The notes beneath the pieces were generated by a model. The model saw only the letters and a list, made by a program, of their open reading frames with translations, searched no databases and was not told where the DNA came from. A stretch of DNA of 64,000 nucleotides from assembly GCA_014238155.1 (NCBI GenBank), contig JABABQ010000015.1, forward strand, positions 1-64,000, in the 5' to 3' direction. Made by a program: the position numbers and the translations under genes. Shown piece after piece: positions 55,179-64,000 of this stretch (positions are counted from its first letter, which is position 1; each line of letters opens with the position of its first letter). The DNA is from Rhizobiaceae bacterium. GTDB lineage: Bacteria > Pseudomonadota > Alphaproteobacteria > Rhizobiales > Rhizobiaceae.

Positions 55179-56942
55179 TTATCGCATTTCTTCCGGCGCA
55201 TCCGCCCCAATTATTCCAAGCCCTGAGGCGAGTATAGTGGATACGGCATGCACAAGAGCAAGCCTGGCCAGCGTCAATGGTGCATTTTCTTGGTGAATAA
55301 AGCGTAAATCGGGCAAATCGCGGCCTCGATTCCACTGTGCGTGCAACAAACTGGCCAGTTCATACAGATAAAAAGCCAGTCGATGCGGCTCGTGTGCCAG
55401 AGCCGCAGCATCGATCAAACGCGGGTATTCCGCCATTTTTCGAATGAGGCCAGCTTCACCTTCGTCACCCAGCAAACTCATATCTGCCTGCACCAAAGCA
55501 GTTTCAGATATGTCCAGATTACCCATCTCCCGGGCGGTCTGACGCATAACACTACGGATACGCGCATGAGCATATTGGACGTAGAATACCGGATTGTCCT
55601 TGGACTGTTCCGTAACTTTGGCAAAATCAAAATCCAGTGGCGCATCATTCTTGCGGTACAACATCATAAACCGCACGGCATCGCGTCCGACTTCATCGAC
55701 CACGTCCCGCAAGGTGATGAATTCGCCAGAGCGTTTCGACATCTTGATCGGCTGCCCCTCGCGGAACAGTTTGACCAACTGGCAGAGCCGGATCGTCACT
55801 TTCGACGTGCCGCTGGATATTGCCCGACCAAGGGCCTCCATGCGTTTCACATAGCCGCTGTGATCCGCTCCCAGAATAAAGATCATCTCTTTGAAACCTC
55901 TATCAAATTTATCCTGAAAATAGCCCACATCTGCGGCAAAATAGGTAAAGTCTCCATTCGACTTGACCAATGCCCGATCCATGTCATCGCCAACATCGGT
56001 GGACCGAAACAGCAATTGCTCGCGATCTTCCCAGTCGTCCGGCTTTGCACCTTTCGGTGGTGGCAAAGTGCCGTGATACACCAGCTTCATGTCGGTCAGG
56101 CGTTTGATCGCCTTGTCAATCAGACTACCTTCTGCGGTATCTGCATGCAGGCTGCGTTCAGAAAAAAACATATCGTGGCGCACACCCAGCGCATCAAGGT
56201 CAGAGCGGATCAGATCCATCATGGCATCAATAGAAGCGTCCTTGACGATCGGCAGCCAGGCCGCTTCGTCCATATTGAGCAACGCATCGCCATGATCTAC
56301 GGCCAGTTTTTTACCCAATGGCACCAGATAATCACCGGGATATAAGCCTTCTGGAATTTGCCCAATATTCTCGCCAAGTGCTTCCCGGTAGCGAAGATAG
56401 GCAGACCGGGCGAGCACAGCGATCTGCCCCCCTGCATCATTGGTATAATATTCGCGAACCACATCGTAGCCAGCAAATTCCAGCAAATTTGCCAGCGCAT
56501 CCCCAACCACGGCACCGCGGCAATGTCCAACATGCATGGGACCGGTGGGATTGGCGGAAACATATTCCACATTGACCTTCTTGCCCTGCCCGGTTGCACC
56601 TCCACCATAGGTGGCTCCACCAGCAAGTATGTCGAGCAATTGCCCAGCCCAAAAATCATCCTGAAGCTCCAGATTGATAAATCCAGGCCCAGCGACATTG
56701 ACCTTGGCGACCGCGGGTTCGTCTTGCAGTTTTTCGGCCAATTGCTCGGCAATGACGCGCGGATTCTGTTTCAGCGGTTTTGCCAAGACCATTGCCGCAT
56801 TTGTAGCCAGATGGCCATGCGCGGGATCGCGCGGTGGCTCCACTGTTACTCGGGACAAATCCAAATCAATACCTGATGTTATTTCAAGCTGTTGGACGAG
56901 TTCTCTAATGCGATGCTCGAAGAGTGCGAACACGTTGGACAT
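55179..56942 (-). CDS. argS: Arginyl-tRNA synthetase
   Basis: Charges tRNA(Arg). The 587-residue class I enzyme has the N-terminal Arg-tRNA additional domain, the HIGH-type motif HVGH at residues 137-140 ([20 protein letters not shown]), the KMSKS-type [22 protein letters not shown], and the DALR anticodon-binding C-terminus. Length is standard. It follows dgt by 83 bp on the same strand, so the dgt-argS-SPOR order matches rhizobial chromosomes. Confidence 0.97.
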   Translation of the reverse strand: MSNVFALFEHRIRELVQQLEITSGIDLDLSRVTVEPPRDPAHGHLATNAAMVLAKPLKQNPRVIAEQLAEKLQDEPAVAKVNVAGPGFINLELQDDFWAGQLLDILAGGATYGGGATGQGKKVNVEYVSANPTGPMHVGHCRGAVVGDALANLLEFAGYDVVREYYTNDAGGQIAVLARSAYLRYREALGENIGQIPEGLYPGDYLVPLGKKLAVDHGDALLNMDEAAWLPIVKDASIDAMMDLIRSDLDALGVRHDMFFSERSLHADTAEGSLIDKAIKRLTDMKLVYHGTLPPPKGAKPDDWEDREQLLFRSTDVGDDMDRALVKSNGDFTYFAADVGYFQDKFDRGFKEMIFILGADHSGYVKRMEALGRAISSGTSKVTIRLCQLVKLFREGQPIKMSKRSGEFITLRDVVDEVGRDAVRFMMLYRKNDAPLDFDFAKVTEQSKDNPVFYVQYAHARIRSVMRQTAREMGNLDISETALVQADMSLLGDEGEAGLIRKMAEYPRLIDAAALAHEPHRLAFYLYELASLLHAQWNRGRDLPDLRFIHQENAPLTLARLALVHAVSTILASGLGIIGADAPEEMR

Positions 56943-57025
56943 GAGGTCGATCTCTAGATGTTATCAAGGTGTTTGGTCGCCGGATTTACGCATGGCGAAA
57001 CAATACCGACTATATTGCCTTCCGG

Positions 57026-58261
57026 TTACCCCAGTTCAGGGGTGCGGTCAAACAGACGTCTGTGTTCTGCCACTGCATAACGGTCGGTCATGCCTGCCAG
57101 ATAGTCTGCAATTCTGGTCGCACGGGCCAGATCATCCAGTCCATCCAGCGACCATTGCAGATCATCCGGCATAGAAGCGCCACCTTCCCAGAAAACCCGA
57201 TAAAGGTCGCCCAATATGGTTTGTGCCGCATCAACCGGCTGCATCACCCTTGGATGGCGGTACATTTTGCGAAACAGGAAGGCCTTCAGGTTTTTCTCCT
57301 GTTCCTCCATTTGTGGTGAGAAGGAAACACTGGCGTAGTCGAGTTCGCGAATGGATTGAGCTGAATTTGGCGCGGCGGATTTAATCCGACCAAGCGATTC
57401 ACTAATGACATCCTCGACCATGACAGTGATTTGTCGACGCACCAGTTCGTGGGTGGAGCGTGAATCGTCCAACGTGGGATGCAATTGACGGACTTGCGCC
57501 AGCAAGGCACCGCTTAGCGGCACATTCACCAGATCATCAAGGGAAAACAGCCCCGCCCTCAATCCATCGTCGAGGTCATGATTGTCATAGGCGATATCAT
57601 CGGCAATTGCCGCACACTGGGCCTCAACGGAAGGCCAAGACCATAGATCGAGGCAGTTGTTTTGGTCATATTCCATTATGGCACCGGGAACCGGTCCCTC
57701 CAGACCATCCCCATCACGATCGGTCAACGGGCCATTGTGCTTGACCAGCCCTTCCAACGTCTCCCAACACAGGTTGAGACCGTCAAATCCAGCATAACGG
57801 CGCTCCAAATGGGTGACCACCCGCAAGGACTGGGCATTGTGATCAAAGCCGCCAAATTGCTTGAGTGCTTCATTCAGCACCCGCTCACCGGCATGGCCAA
57901 ACGGCGTATGGCCAAAATCATGAACCAGAGCCAGTGCTTCGGCCAGATCCTGATCAACATTCAACGCCCGTGCCAGTGCCCTGGCAATCTGTCCGACTTC
58001 GATGGTGTGCGTCAGCCGGGTTCGGTAATGATCACCTTCATTGTGAACGAAAACCTGGGTTTTATGCATCAGGCGACGGAAAGCGTCGCTGTGTATAATT
58101 CTGTCACGATCCCTTTGAAAATCCGATCTGGTCGGACTGCCCGGCTCAGGAATCAACCGTCCACGCGTTGACGCAGCACTGGCTGCGTATACCGCCAGGT
58201 CGGGCAGATTCATGCTGGTAATTGGGTCGGGAACCAACGGAGACTTTTTTGCCGAAGACAT
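57026..58261 (-). CDS. dgt: Deoxyguanosinetriphosphate triphosphohydrolase-like protein
   Basis: HD-family dNTPase of 411 residues. It cleaves deoxynucleoside triphosphates to deoxynucleosides and tripolyphosphate. HD motifs: [47 protein letters not shown] (the key His-Asp metal site) and [15 protein letters not shown]. It is divergent from erpA with about 140 bp between them. Substrate specificity beyond the dGTPase family is not determined. Confidence 0.93.
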   Translation of the reverse strand: MSSAKKSPLVPDPITSMNLPDLAVYAASAASTRGRLIPEPGSPTRSDFQRDRDRIIHSDAFRRLMHKTQVFVHNEGDHYRTRLTHTIEVGQIARALARALNVDQDLAEALALVHDFGHTPFGHAGERVLNEALKQFGGFDHNAQSLRVVTHLERRYAGFDGLNLCWETLEGLVKHNGPLTDRDGDGLEGPVPGAIMEYDQNNCLDLWSWPSVEAQCAAIADDIAYDNHDLDDGLRAGLFSLDDLVNVPLSGALLAQVRQLHPTLDDSRSTHELVRRQITVMVEDVISESLGRIKSAAPNSAQSIRELDYASVSFSPQMEEQEKNLKAFLFRKMYRHPRVMQPVDAAQTILGDLYRVFWEGGASMPDDLQWSLDGLDDLARATRIADYLAGMTDRYAVAEHRRLFDRTPELG

Positions 58262-58331
58262 GCAGTTCCTTTAGCGTAGTTTGCCGCTTGCGCCAATTTA
58301 CATTCCTTATTTACAATCCCCTTTTACATTC

Positions 58332-58347
58332 ATCGTAATCTTACGAT
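58332..58347. promoter_or_regulatory. Perfect palindrome in the dgt/erpA divergent region
   Basis: ATCGTAA-TC-TTACGAT is a perfect inverted repeat with a 2-bp spacer, 53-68 bp upstream of the erpA start. TTTACA direct repeats lie nearby (58301-58332). It is a likely operator for a dimeric regulator. No known alphaproteobacterial consensus such as the RirA or Irr boxes was matched. Confidence 0.55.
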
Positions 58348-58399
58348 TGACGTGAGCCCATGGCCTTCCTACATACAGGTCACACACAAATGGAATCCA

Positions 58400-58759
58400 A
58401 TGATGGCCGAAGCCGCAGAAATTACTGTTCCCGAAGGGGAAGTTGTTGTCTCACCATCCGCTGCAAGGCGCGTGGCGAAGATTCTCGCATCGGAGCCTGA
58501 CATGACTGCTTTGCGGGTATCCGTGGAAGGCGGTGGTTGCTCTGGATTTTCATATAAATTTGACCTGACGGACGACGCTCAGGAAGACGACGTGGTGCTT
58601 GAATCGGAAGGCGCCAAAGTGCTGATCGACCCAATATCCCTGATGTACATGGGGGGTTCAGTGATTGATTTTGTCGACGACCTGATGGGCCAGAGCTTTC
58701 AGATCAAAAACCCCAATGCAACGGCCAGTTGTGGCTGTGGCACCAGCTTTTCTATGTAG
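58400..58759 (+). CDS. erpA: Iron-sulfur cluster insertion protein, ErpA/HesB type
   Basis: A-type carrier that passes [Fe-S] clusters to apoproteins. The 119 residues show the three ligand Cys: GGGCSGFSYKF and the C-terminal ATASCGCGTSF. Start is one of two consecutive ATGs (58400 or 58403). It is divergent from dgt and followed by a strong terminator. ErpA and IscA types cannot be told apart by eye, but position and length fit the ErpA-like protein near dgt in rhizobia. Confidence 0.9.
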   Translation: MMAEAAEITVPEGEVVVSPSAARRVAKILASEPDMTALRVSVEGGGCSGFSYKFDLTDDAQEDDVVLESEGAKVLIDPISLMYMGGSVIDFVDDLMGQSFQIKNPNATASCGCGTSFSM

Positions 58760-58788
58760 CCCCCGCACGATTTTCATCAATCAAAAAT

Positions 58789-58820
58789 AAGGCCCGCTGG
58801 GAGCGATCCGAGCGGGCCTT
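58789..58820. terminator. Bidirectional terminator between erpA and the NCS2 fusion gene
   Basis: The arms AAGGCCCGCT (58789-58798) and AGCGGGCCTT (58811-58820) are perfect, with a 12-base loop. It separates the erpA stop (58757-58759) from the convergent permease gene (stop at 58845). An A-rich run on the left could give the minus-strand transcript a T tail. Confidence 0.8.
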
Positions 58821-58844
58821 CGCGTTTTATGCCAACCAGGTCGA

Positions 58845-60962
58845 TTAAGACTTGGCAGCCTTTTGACGTGCGCGATCAGACTTGGCACGTGCCGGTTTTC
58901 CAGCCAGCAGATCTTTCGCCTGTTTCTGCCAGTCTTTGGCGTATTTCCCGCTCTTTTCAGCATAGCTGACAACATCCGCGGCTTTGGTAAGATCCGCGAT
59001 GCTTGCCTTGGCAATGCTGGAAAGCGTGCCGTAGCCGAGCTTGGTCAGCTTCTTGCTCAGAACCGGACCGACGCCATCAATCAAGGCGATATCGTCCTTG
59101 ACGCCACTCTTGCCCGCTTTGCCGGCTGACTTGGGGGCCGCTTTGGTCGGCGCGCTTTTTGCAGCAGACTTGCTGGCCGATTTAGCCGCAGTCTTTTGCG
59201 CTGCGGGCTTGGCAGCAGATTTCGCTGCCGAGCTTTTGCTGGTCGCCCTAGGCGACTTGCTCGACGACTTGCCTGCTGCCTTGCTGACCGACTTGCTCGC
59301 CGACTTGCTCGCTGACTTTTTAGCTGGCGAAGGCCGGTTTGCCGCCGAAGAAGCGCCACCAGACTTTTTTGCTGCAGGGGATGAACTACCTGCACCTCCA
59401 GATTTGCCGGCCGACTTACTGGTCGATCCTCCCGCTGAACCTGCATCAGGTTCTGATGAACTTGAGCGCGTAGATATTGTGCCGGAACTCGCCAAAGACG
59501 CTGCAGTAGATGCAGAAGTTGTCCCGGAACCAGCACCGCTGGAGGCTGAACCCGCATCGCCCAGACCACTGATCTGAGTTTCATGGGCGCCACTGTTGCC
59601 ATCATCACCATCAAGGTCTTCAGGCAATAACAGGTTCAACACGATTGCAATTGCCGCTGCAGGCAACAGACCTGATGTCAGCAGAATTTTCAAGGTGCCT
59701 GGCATATGCTGAAGCGCATCTGGCACCAGTTGCAAACCCAGTCCGACGGACAGAGCGGTGGCAAATATCACCATATTGCGACGGTTCCAGTTCACATCAG
59801 ACAACATGTTGACACCGGCTGAACAAACCATGCCGAACATCACAATCACACCACCACCAAGCACATTGATTGGCACGGTATTGATGATTGCACCGACCTT
59901 TGGAATAAGACCGCCAATGATCAGGAAACATGCACCAATAGACACCACGTGGCGGCTCATCACGCCGGTCATGGAAATCAAACCGACATTTTGCGAAAAC
60001 GACGTATTTGGCAGACCGCCAAAAATACCTGCAATTGCGGTACCCAGACCGTCAGCATAGGTCGCACCCTGAATTTCTTCATCGGTGGCTTCCCGTCCCG
60101 CACCACCCTTGGTGATACCAGATACGTCGCCGACTGTTTCGATTGCTGAAATAAAGGCCATCAGGCACATGCCGATGATAATTGCCCAGTTGAGGCTGAA
60201 ACCCCAGCGGAATGGATTGGGCAGTTCAAAGAAAGCCGCCCCGCCAACACCTCCGAAATTTACCTGTCCCATAAACAGCGCGACAATGTAGCCAGCAATA
60301 ATACCGACGAGCACGGCTGCAACCGCTGTGATACCCTTGCCGAAGAACTTAACCGCCAAAGTTACGATAATTACGATTAATGCCGGGAACCACATGGCCA
60401 AAGAACCAAATGCAGGTTTACCCATTAACGGCACGCCGCCAGCGGCATATTGAATGCCAACTTTAACCAGCGCCAGACCAATCATCAAAACGATTAGTCC
60501 GGTCACCAGCGGAGGCAGTGCAAATCGAATTTTCTTAATGAAGGTACCCAGGATCATGTGGAAGACCCCACCGATCATTACTCCTGCCATGAGCCCCCCC
60601 AGCCCACCGGCGCCAAGACCTGCGACTGCAGGAATCATGACTGGCAAAAAAGCGAAACTGGTTCCCTGAACAATCGGCAATTTTGCCCCAACAGGGCCCA
60701 CGCCAAGGGTCTGGATCAGTGTCGCAATACCTGCAAACAGCATAGACATCTGAATCATATAGCGCATGTCGGGGAAGCCGAGAGCTCCCTGATCAGACCC
60801 GAAACCGATTCCTGCTGCACCGCAAACGATGATCGCGGGGGTTACATTACTGGCAAACATCGCCAGTACATGTTGTATCCCCAATGGTACCGCCTGCCCT
60901 AAAGGCGGCATATAGTTCGGGTCGCGGAGTTGCTCCGGCGTTCCCAATGAATTGTCAGACAT
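58845..60962 (-). CDS. NCS2 nucleobase permease fused to a Ser/Ala/Lys-rich tail and helix-hairpin-helix domain
   Basis: Residues 1 to about 447 are a nucleobase:cation symporter-2 (xanthine/uracil permease), with GQAVPLGIQHVLAMFASN in helix 1, the NCS2 signature SFSQNVGLISMTGV, and roughly 12-14 hydrophobic helices. Then comes a 170-residue low-complexity tail rich in Ser, Ala, Lys and Gly (SKSASKSVSKAAGKSSSKS) like the C-terminal tail of histone H1 or bacterial H1-like proteins. Residues 623-705 hold a helix-hairpin-helix module, DDIALIDGVGPVLSKKLTKL, followed by basic residues. Total 705 residues against about 450-500 in normal permeases. The reading frame is continuous and no stop divides the parts. 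The tail should face the cytoplasm; a nucleic-acid-binding role is inference. The HhH module alone occurs as an appendage in other alphaproteobacterial proteins. Confidence 0.93.
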   Translation of the reverse strand: MSDNSLGTPEQLRDPNYMPPLGQAVPLGIQHVLAMFASNVTPAIIVCGAAGIGFGSDQGALGFPDMRYMIQMSMLFAGIATLIQTLGVGPVGAKLPIVQGTSFAFLPVMIPAVAGLGAGGLGGLMAGVMIGGVFHMILGTFIKKIRFALPPLVTGLIVLMIGLALVKVGIQYAAGGVPLMGKPAFGSLAMWFPALIVIIVTLAVKFFGKGITAVAAVLVGIIAGYIVALFMGQVNFGGVGGAAFFELPNPFRWGFSLNWAIIIGMCLMAFISAIETVGDVSGITKGGAGREATDEEIQGATYADGLGTAIAGIFGGLPNTSFSQNVGLISMTGVMSRHVVSIGACFLIIGGLIPKVGAIINTVPINVLGGGVIVMFGMVCSAGVNMLSDVNWNRRNMVIFATALSVGLGLQLVPDALQHMPGTLKILLTSGLLPAAAIAIVLNLLLPEDLDGDDGNSGAHETQISGLGDAGSASSGAGSGTTSASTAASLASSGTISTRSSSSEPDAGSAGGSTSKSAGKSGGAGSSSPAAKKSGGASSAANRPSPAKKSASKSASKSVSKAAGKSSSKSPRATSKSSAAKSAAKPAAQKTAAKSASKSAAKSAPTKAAPKSAGKAGKSGVKDDIALIDGVGPVLSKKLTKLGYGTLSSIAKASIADLTKAADVVSYAEKSGKYAKDWQKQAKDLLAGKPARAKSDRARQKAAKS

Positions 60963-61177
60963 ATTCTCTCTCCTGGGGCGTGTTTATCCGTTAGCGACCG
61001 CTATTGAGCGATTCCTTTTACCCCTAACCTACCTTGTACTCCGACTACGAAACGGTGCAAAACCCTTTTCTTTGCGGTATTCACAGCCCCCCACCATTGG
61101 CAGGCGACCAAAATATCACCTAGGATGAGCGACGTTGGCGACCATTTGGGCCGTTTCAAAATGGAATTTTTGAGCAG
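60963..61177. other. Divergent leader between the NCS2 permease gene and xthA
   Basis: These 215 bp hold the promoters of both genes. Xanthine-class permease genes in proteobacteria are often preceded by purine-sensing RNA elements, but I recognise no specific consensus by eye. No gene seen. Confidence 0.4.
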
Positions 61178-61972
61178 ATGAAGATCGCCTCCTGGAACAT
61201 AAATGGCATCAAGGCACGTCATGATGTGCTGCTCGAATGGTTGCGGCAATCTGCTCCCGACATTGCTTGTCTGCAGGAAATAAAGTCTGTCGATGAGGCT
61301 TTTCCGGGCTCCCAGATTGAAGAAATGGGTTACAATGTGGAGACCCACGGCCAGAAGGGTTTTAACGGAGTTGCCATCCTGTCAAAACTGCCCTTCGACG
61401 AAGTCAATCGTGGTCTGCCGATGCTGGCGACCAGCACGATTGAGGACGAACAGGCGCGTTTGATTGAAGGGGTTTTTTCTATCGATGGCCGAGCCCTGCG
61501 GGTGGTTTCACTATACCTGCCCAATGGCAATCCGGTCGATGATCCGCGGAAATTTGATTATAAACTGGAATGGATGGACAGGTTGTACGCCTGGGCCGAA
61601 GATCGATTAGCACTCGAAGAAGCGTTCATAATGGCGGGCGATTATAACGTCATCCCGCAAAACGACGATTGTTGGGATCCGCATTTCTGGCAGGGTGATG
61701 CGTTATTCAGACCCGAGACTCGCTCACGTTTTGAAGCTCTGAAAAATCTCGGCCTGACAGAAGCCTTGCGAAGTTCATCCGATGCGTCTGGTATTTATAC
61801 ATTTTGGGATTATCAGGCTGGAGCCTGGCCAAAAAATCACGGAATTCGAATCGATCACATGTTGCTTTCACCCGAAGCGACGCTCAGTTTTGGCGGGTGC
61901 GAAGTCGATAAGTATGTTAGGGACTGGGAAAAACCATCCGATCATGTACCTATCTGGCTGGAATACAATTAG
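61178..61972 (+). CDS. xthA: Exodeoxyribonuclease III
   Basis: The AP endonuclease/3' exonuclease of base excision repair. The 264-residue protein has SWNINGIKARHDVLLEWL (Asn7), CLQEIKS (metal Glu34), MAGDYNVIPQNDDCWDP (Asp-Asn pair), and the C-terminal SDHVPIWLEYN with the catalytic His. Length and motifs are typical. It is divergent from the permease gene and stands alone. Confidence 0.96.
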   Translation: MKIASWNINGIKARHDVLLEWLRQSAPDIACLQEIKSVDEAFPGSQIEEMGYNVETHGQKGFNGVAILSKLPFDEVNRGLPMLATSTIEDEQARLIEGVFSIDGRALRVVSLYLPNGNPVDDPRKFDYKLEWMDRLYAWAEDRLALEEAFIMAGDYNVIPQNDDCWDPHFWQGDALFRPETRSRFEALKNLGLTEALRSSSDASGIYTFWDYQAGAWPKNHGIRIDHMLLSPEATLSFGGCEVDKYVRDWEKPSDHVPIWLEYN

Positions 61973-62149
61973 TCCGGTAACCGATTAATTCTTTTAAATA
62001 ATATTGTAATTGCCACTCTGTCCACCATGCATATTTAATCAACAGGCAAAGAAAAAAACAGCTGTCTGTTTTTTGACACGCAACGTTTATTCACCGACAT
62101 TTCTTAAATGGCCGAACAACGTTTGGCCAATTAGGAGAGGAGAAACGTT
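61973..62149. other. Intergenic region before the BCCT gene
   Basis: About 180 bp. GGAGAGGAGAAAC just before the start of the next gene is a strong ribosome-binding site. No other element was seen. Confidence 0.4.
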
Positions 62150-63742
62150 ATGTCGACTTCAGATTCTTCGACAGACAAGGAAATGCAATTTTCCACCGAC
62201 TACAAGATGGGGCAGGACAATATCCGACCGTTGGGTCTCGATATTCACAACCCCGTATTTTTGATTTCCAGCATACTGATTTTCGGCTTCGTCCTGGTAT
62301 CGCTCGCCAACCAGGAGGCCTCTGCAGCGTTTTTTGGATGGCTGCGACCCTGGCTGACAAGCACGTTCGACTGGTTTCTCGTTCTTTCGGTAGATGCTAT
62401 CACGCTGTTTTGCTTGGCCCTCATCATATTACCGGTCGGATCGGTTCGCATTGGCGGCAAAGACGCCAAGCCGGATTATACCTATACCGGATGGATCGCG
62501 ATGATGTTCGCTGCGGGCATCGGTATCGGATTGTTGTTTTTCGGCGTTCTGGAACCAGTTTACTACAATTTCTCCGAAGGTGGCGCCGCACGACCGCTGG
62601 GAATTGATGCAACGTTGCCCGGCAATGAATATATCGGCGTCGTGGGCACGATACATCACTGGGGGCTGGAAGGATGGGCAATCTACGCCGCGGTTGGGCT
62701 GAGTCTGGCTATATTCTGCTACAATCTGGGACTGCCGCTCACCCTACGCTCAGCGTTTTATCCCATTTTGGGCGAAAGGGTCTGGGGCTGGTGGGGACAT
62801 GCAATTGACACGCTTGGTGTGTTTGCAACCCTGTTCGGGCTGACAACATCTCTCGGCCTCGGAGCGCGTCAGGTCGCTGCGGGCCTGAATGAGGTTGCAG
62901 GAATCGAACCGACCAACACCGTTACTGTGCTCTTAATTATCGGTATAACGGTTATAGCGTTGGGATCGGTGATGTTGGGCATGGACAAAGGCGTTAAACG
63001 CCTCTCCGAAATCAACATGGTGATGGCGGTAGGATTGTTTCTCTTCGTTCTGTTCATGAGCGGCGTGGGCACGGCGTTGTCGCGTTATTTTGGCGCAATG
63101 GTCGACTACATCACCTATCTGCCGGCGCTGTCGAACCCGTTCGGGCGAGAAGACACCAGTTATTTCCATGGCTGGACAACTTTCTACTGGGCCTGGTGGA
63201 TCGCCTGGTCTCCCTTTGTCGGCATGTTCATTGCCCGCATTTCCAAAGGCCGCACGGTGCGCGAATTCATACTATGTGCACTGATTGCACCTACTTTGGT
63301 TTGTGCTTTGTGGATGTCCACTTTCGGAGGCGCTGCAATTGACATGATCAATTCAGGCACTGGCCAGGGCGTCTCTGCAGTTGTCGTCGACAGTTACAAG
63401 CCGGAAATGGCGTTGTTCCGACTGTTGGATCAATATCCGCTCTATGACTTCATTGCCCCGATTTCTCTCGTGTTGATTGTCATCTTCTTCGTCACTTCTT
63501 CCGACAGCGGTTCGCTGGTAATCGATACGATCACGGCAGGTGGCAAGATGGACGCACCGGTTATTCAACGGGTGTTCTGGTGCACGCTGGAAGGATTGGT
63601 GGCAATCGCGCTGCTGCTTGGTGGTGGTCTCAATGCGTTGCAGGGAGCGGCGGTCTCGACTGGCATCCCCTTCACGGTAGTGGTGCTGGTCATGTGCTAC
63701 TGTCTCTGGCTGGCGCTGAAATCAGAGAGGGCCAAACTCTGA
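62150..63742 (+). CDS. BCCT-family transporter (betaine/carnitine/choline type)
   Basis: The 530-residue sodium- or proton-coupled symporter has twelve predicted helices. Typical motifs are MFAAGIGIGLLFFGVLEPVYY (core helix), HHWGLEGWAIYAAVGLSLAIFCYN, and the Trp-rich stretch HGWTTFYWAWWIAWSPFVGMFIARISKGRTVREF. Late helices contain FVTSSDSGSLVIDTITAGGK. It takes up compatible solutes such as glycine betaine, choline or dimethylsulfoniopropionate; the substrate cannot be told by eye, and this fits a marine lifestyle. It is followed by a bidirectional terminator. Confidence 0.94.
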   Translation: MSTSDSSTDKEMQFSTDYKMGQDNIRPLGLDIHNPVFLISSILIFGFVLVSLANQEASAAFFGWLRPWLTSTFDWFLVLSVDAITLFCLALIILPVGSVRIGGKDAKPDYTYTGWIAMMFAAGIGIGLLFFGVLEPVYYNFSEGGAARPLGIDATLPGNEYIGVVGTIHHWGLEGWAIYAAVGLSLAIFCYNLGLPLTLRSAFYPILGERVWGWWGHAIDTLGVFATLFGLTTSLGLGARQVAAGLNEVAGIEPTNTVTVLLIIGITVIALGSVMLGMDKGVKRLSEINMVMAVGLFLFVLFMSGVGTALSRYFGAMVDYITYLPALSNPFGREDTSYFHGWTTFYWAWWIAWSPFVGMFIARISKGRTVREFILCALIAPTLVCALWMSTFGGAAIDMINSGTGQGVSAVVVDSYKPEMALFRLLDQYPLYDFIAPISLVLIVIFFVTSSDSGSLVIDTITAGGKMDAPVIQRVFWCTLEGLVAIALLLGGGLNALQGAAVSTGIPFTVVVLVMCYCLWLALKSERAKL

Positions 63743-63800
63743 TTCACGACCTCTGACCAGACGTCAATCGTCTGATTCACCATGGACCCATGGTTTAAAA

Positions 63801-63840
63801 AAAACAAAAGAGCCACAATGCAGATTGTCGGCTCTTTTTA
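63801..63840. terminator. Bidirectional terminator after the BCCT gene
   Basis: AAAAGAGCC (63806-63814) pairs with GGCTCTTTT (63830-63838), extended by ACAAT/ATTGT. A runs on the left and T runs on the right serve both the BCCT gene and the minus-strand gene beyond. Confidence 0.85.
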
Positions 63841-63887
63841 AATTCTCTGGACAAGTTGAGAGATACGGCCTCCGGTCAATACTCCGG

Positions 63888-64000
63888 TTATTTATCGCGG
63901 CCTCCGCGATCTCTGCCACCGTCCCTGCCGCCGTCCCTGCCGCCGTCCCTGTCGCCACCCTTGTCGCCACCCTTGTCGCCGCCCTTGTCGCCGCCGCCAT
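63888..64000 (-). CDS. C-terminal end of a Gly/Asp/Lys/Arg-repeat protein (cut by window edge)
   Basis: The minus-strand frame ending at TAA 63888-63890 reads as tandem GGDK units that turn into GGRD units (GGDKGGDKGGDKGGDRDGG, then GGRD), about 36 visible residues of Gly, Asp, Lys and Arg. At DNA level these are 12-bp repeats GGCGGCGACAAG and related. A different frame gives an Ala/Arg/Thr string but lacks sense. The terminator at 63801-63840 would serve this gene. The domain upstream is outside the window, so the protein is unidentified. Repeats like this often mark disordered, RNA-binding or surface proteins. Confidence 0.6.
   Translation of the reverse strand, partial: GGGDKGGDKGGDKGGDRDGGRDGGRDGGRDRGGRDK

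Noticed and set aside
55341-56345. A 334-residue open frame on the plus strand
   Set aside because: Antisense to argS.
59041-59577. An Ala/Leu/Asp-rich plus-strand frame of 178 residues
   Set aside because: Mirror of the Ser/Ala/Lys tail of the permease fusion gene, with a composition that follows from that repeat.
63764-64000. Ala/Thr/Arg-rich minus-strand frame with ATG at the edge
   Set aside because: It crosses the terminator hairpin; the alternative frame giving Gly/Asp/Lys/Arg repeats ends properly at 63888 before that terminator.

Overview
The window looks like a chromosomal segment of an alphaproteobacterium, most likely order Hyphomicrobiales (Rhizobiales) and perhaps marine. Supporting this are the CckA-type hybrid kinase, a DksA with a degenerate zinc finger, class II DAHP synthase, the argS-dgt-erpA-xthA and scpAB neighbourhoods, a YcjX/YcjF pair beside folKBP, and several TRAP, BCCT and Zn uptake genes. 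G+C is moderate by eye. No rRNA, tRNA, CRISPR array, prophage or integron was found. Genus-level placement is inference.

Left edge (1-700): the tail of an IS66-family transposase with a recognisable right terminal repeat ends right at the 5' end of a Flp/Fap pilin gene, followed by a C-terminal fragment of a TauD/TfdA dioxygenase. This is the only clearly decaying, accessory-looking stretch. 700-4160: a TRAP transporter operon (DctP, DctQ, DctM) with an unrecognised 95-residue protein behind it and a possible unannotated small membrane protein on the other strand. 4300-10560: an OmpA-like lipoprotein, cyclopropane fatty acid synthase, a cysteine synthase / AlaX editing / mercaptopyruvate sulfurtransferase operon, and an L,D-transpeptidase lipoprotein.

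10700-22840: the classic secE-nusG-rplK-rplA-rplJ-rplL-rpoB-rpoC cluster, all on the minus strand, with tandem hairpins between rplL and rpoB and a strong terminator after rpoC. 23470-30800: a DMT exporter, then tyrosine/homogentisate catabolism (fahA, hmgA, a divergent MarR regulator, hppD with a divergent AsnC/Lrp regulator), with a PhyH-family dioxygenase and a GNAT acetyltransferase between them. Both regulators have palindromic operator candidates. 30800-33920: znuA facing znuCB-zur, with a palindrome in the divergent gap.

34000-40450: an adenylate cyclase-TPR protein, a SnoaL-like protein, CckA, FliO and DksA. 40690-52130: SixA, YcjX/YcjF, a secreted protein of unknown function, folate genes folB-folK-folP, nadE, a GFA-family protein, DAHP synthase, a gamma-glutamylcyclotransferase-like protein, and condensin partners scpA/scpB. 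52470-64000: a large SPOR-domain protein with a Lys/Ala/Pro repeat, argS, dgt, erpA, a very unusual NCS2 nucleobase permease fused to a Ser/Ala/Lys-rich histone-H1-like tail and a helix-hairpin-helix module, xthA, a BCCT transporter, and the C-terminus of a Gly/Asp/Lys/Arg repeat protein cut by the window end.

The most unusual object is the permease-tail-HhH fusion (58845-60962). Everything else is mostly housekeeping, with several specific regulatory-site candidates.
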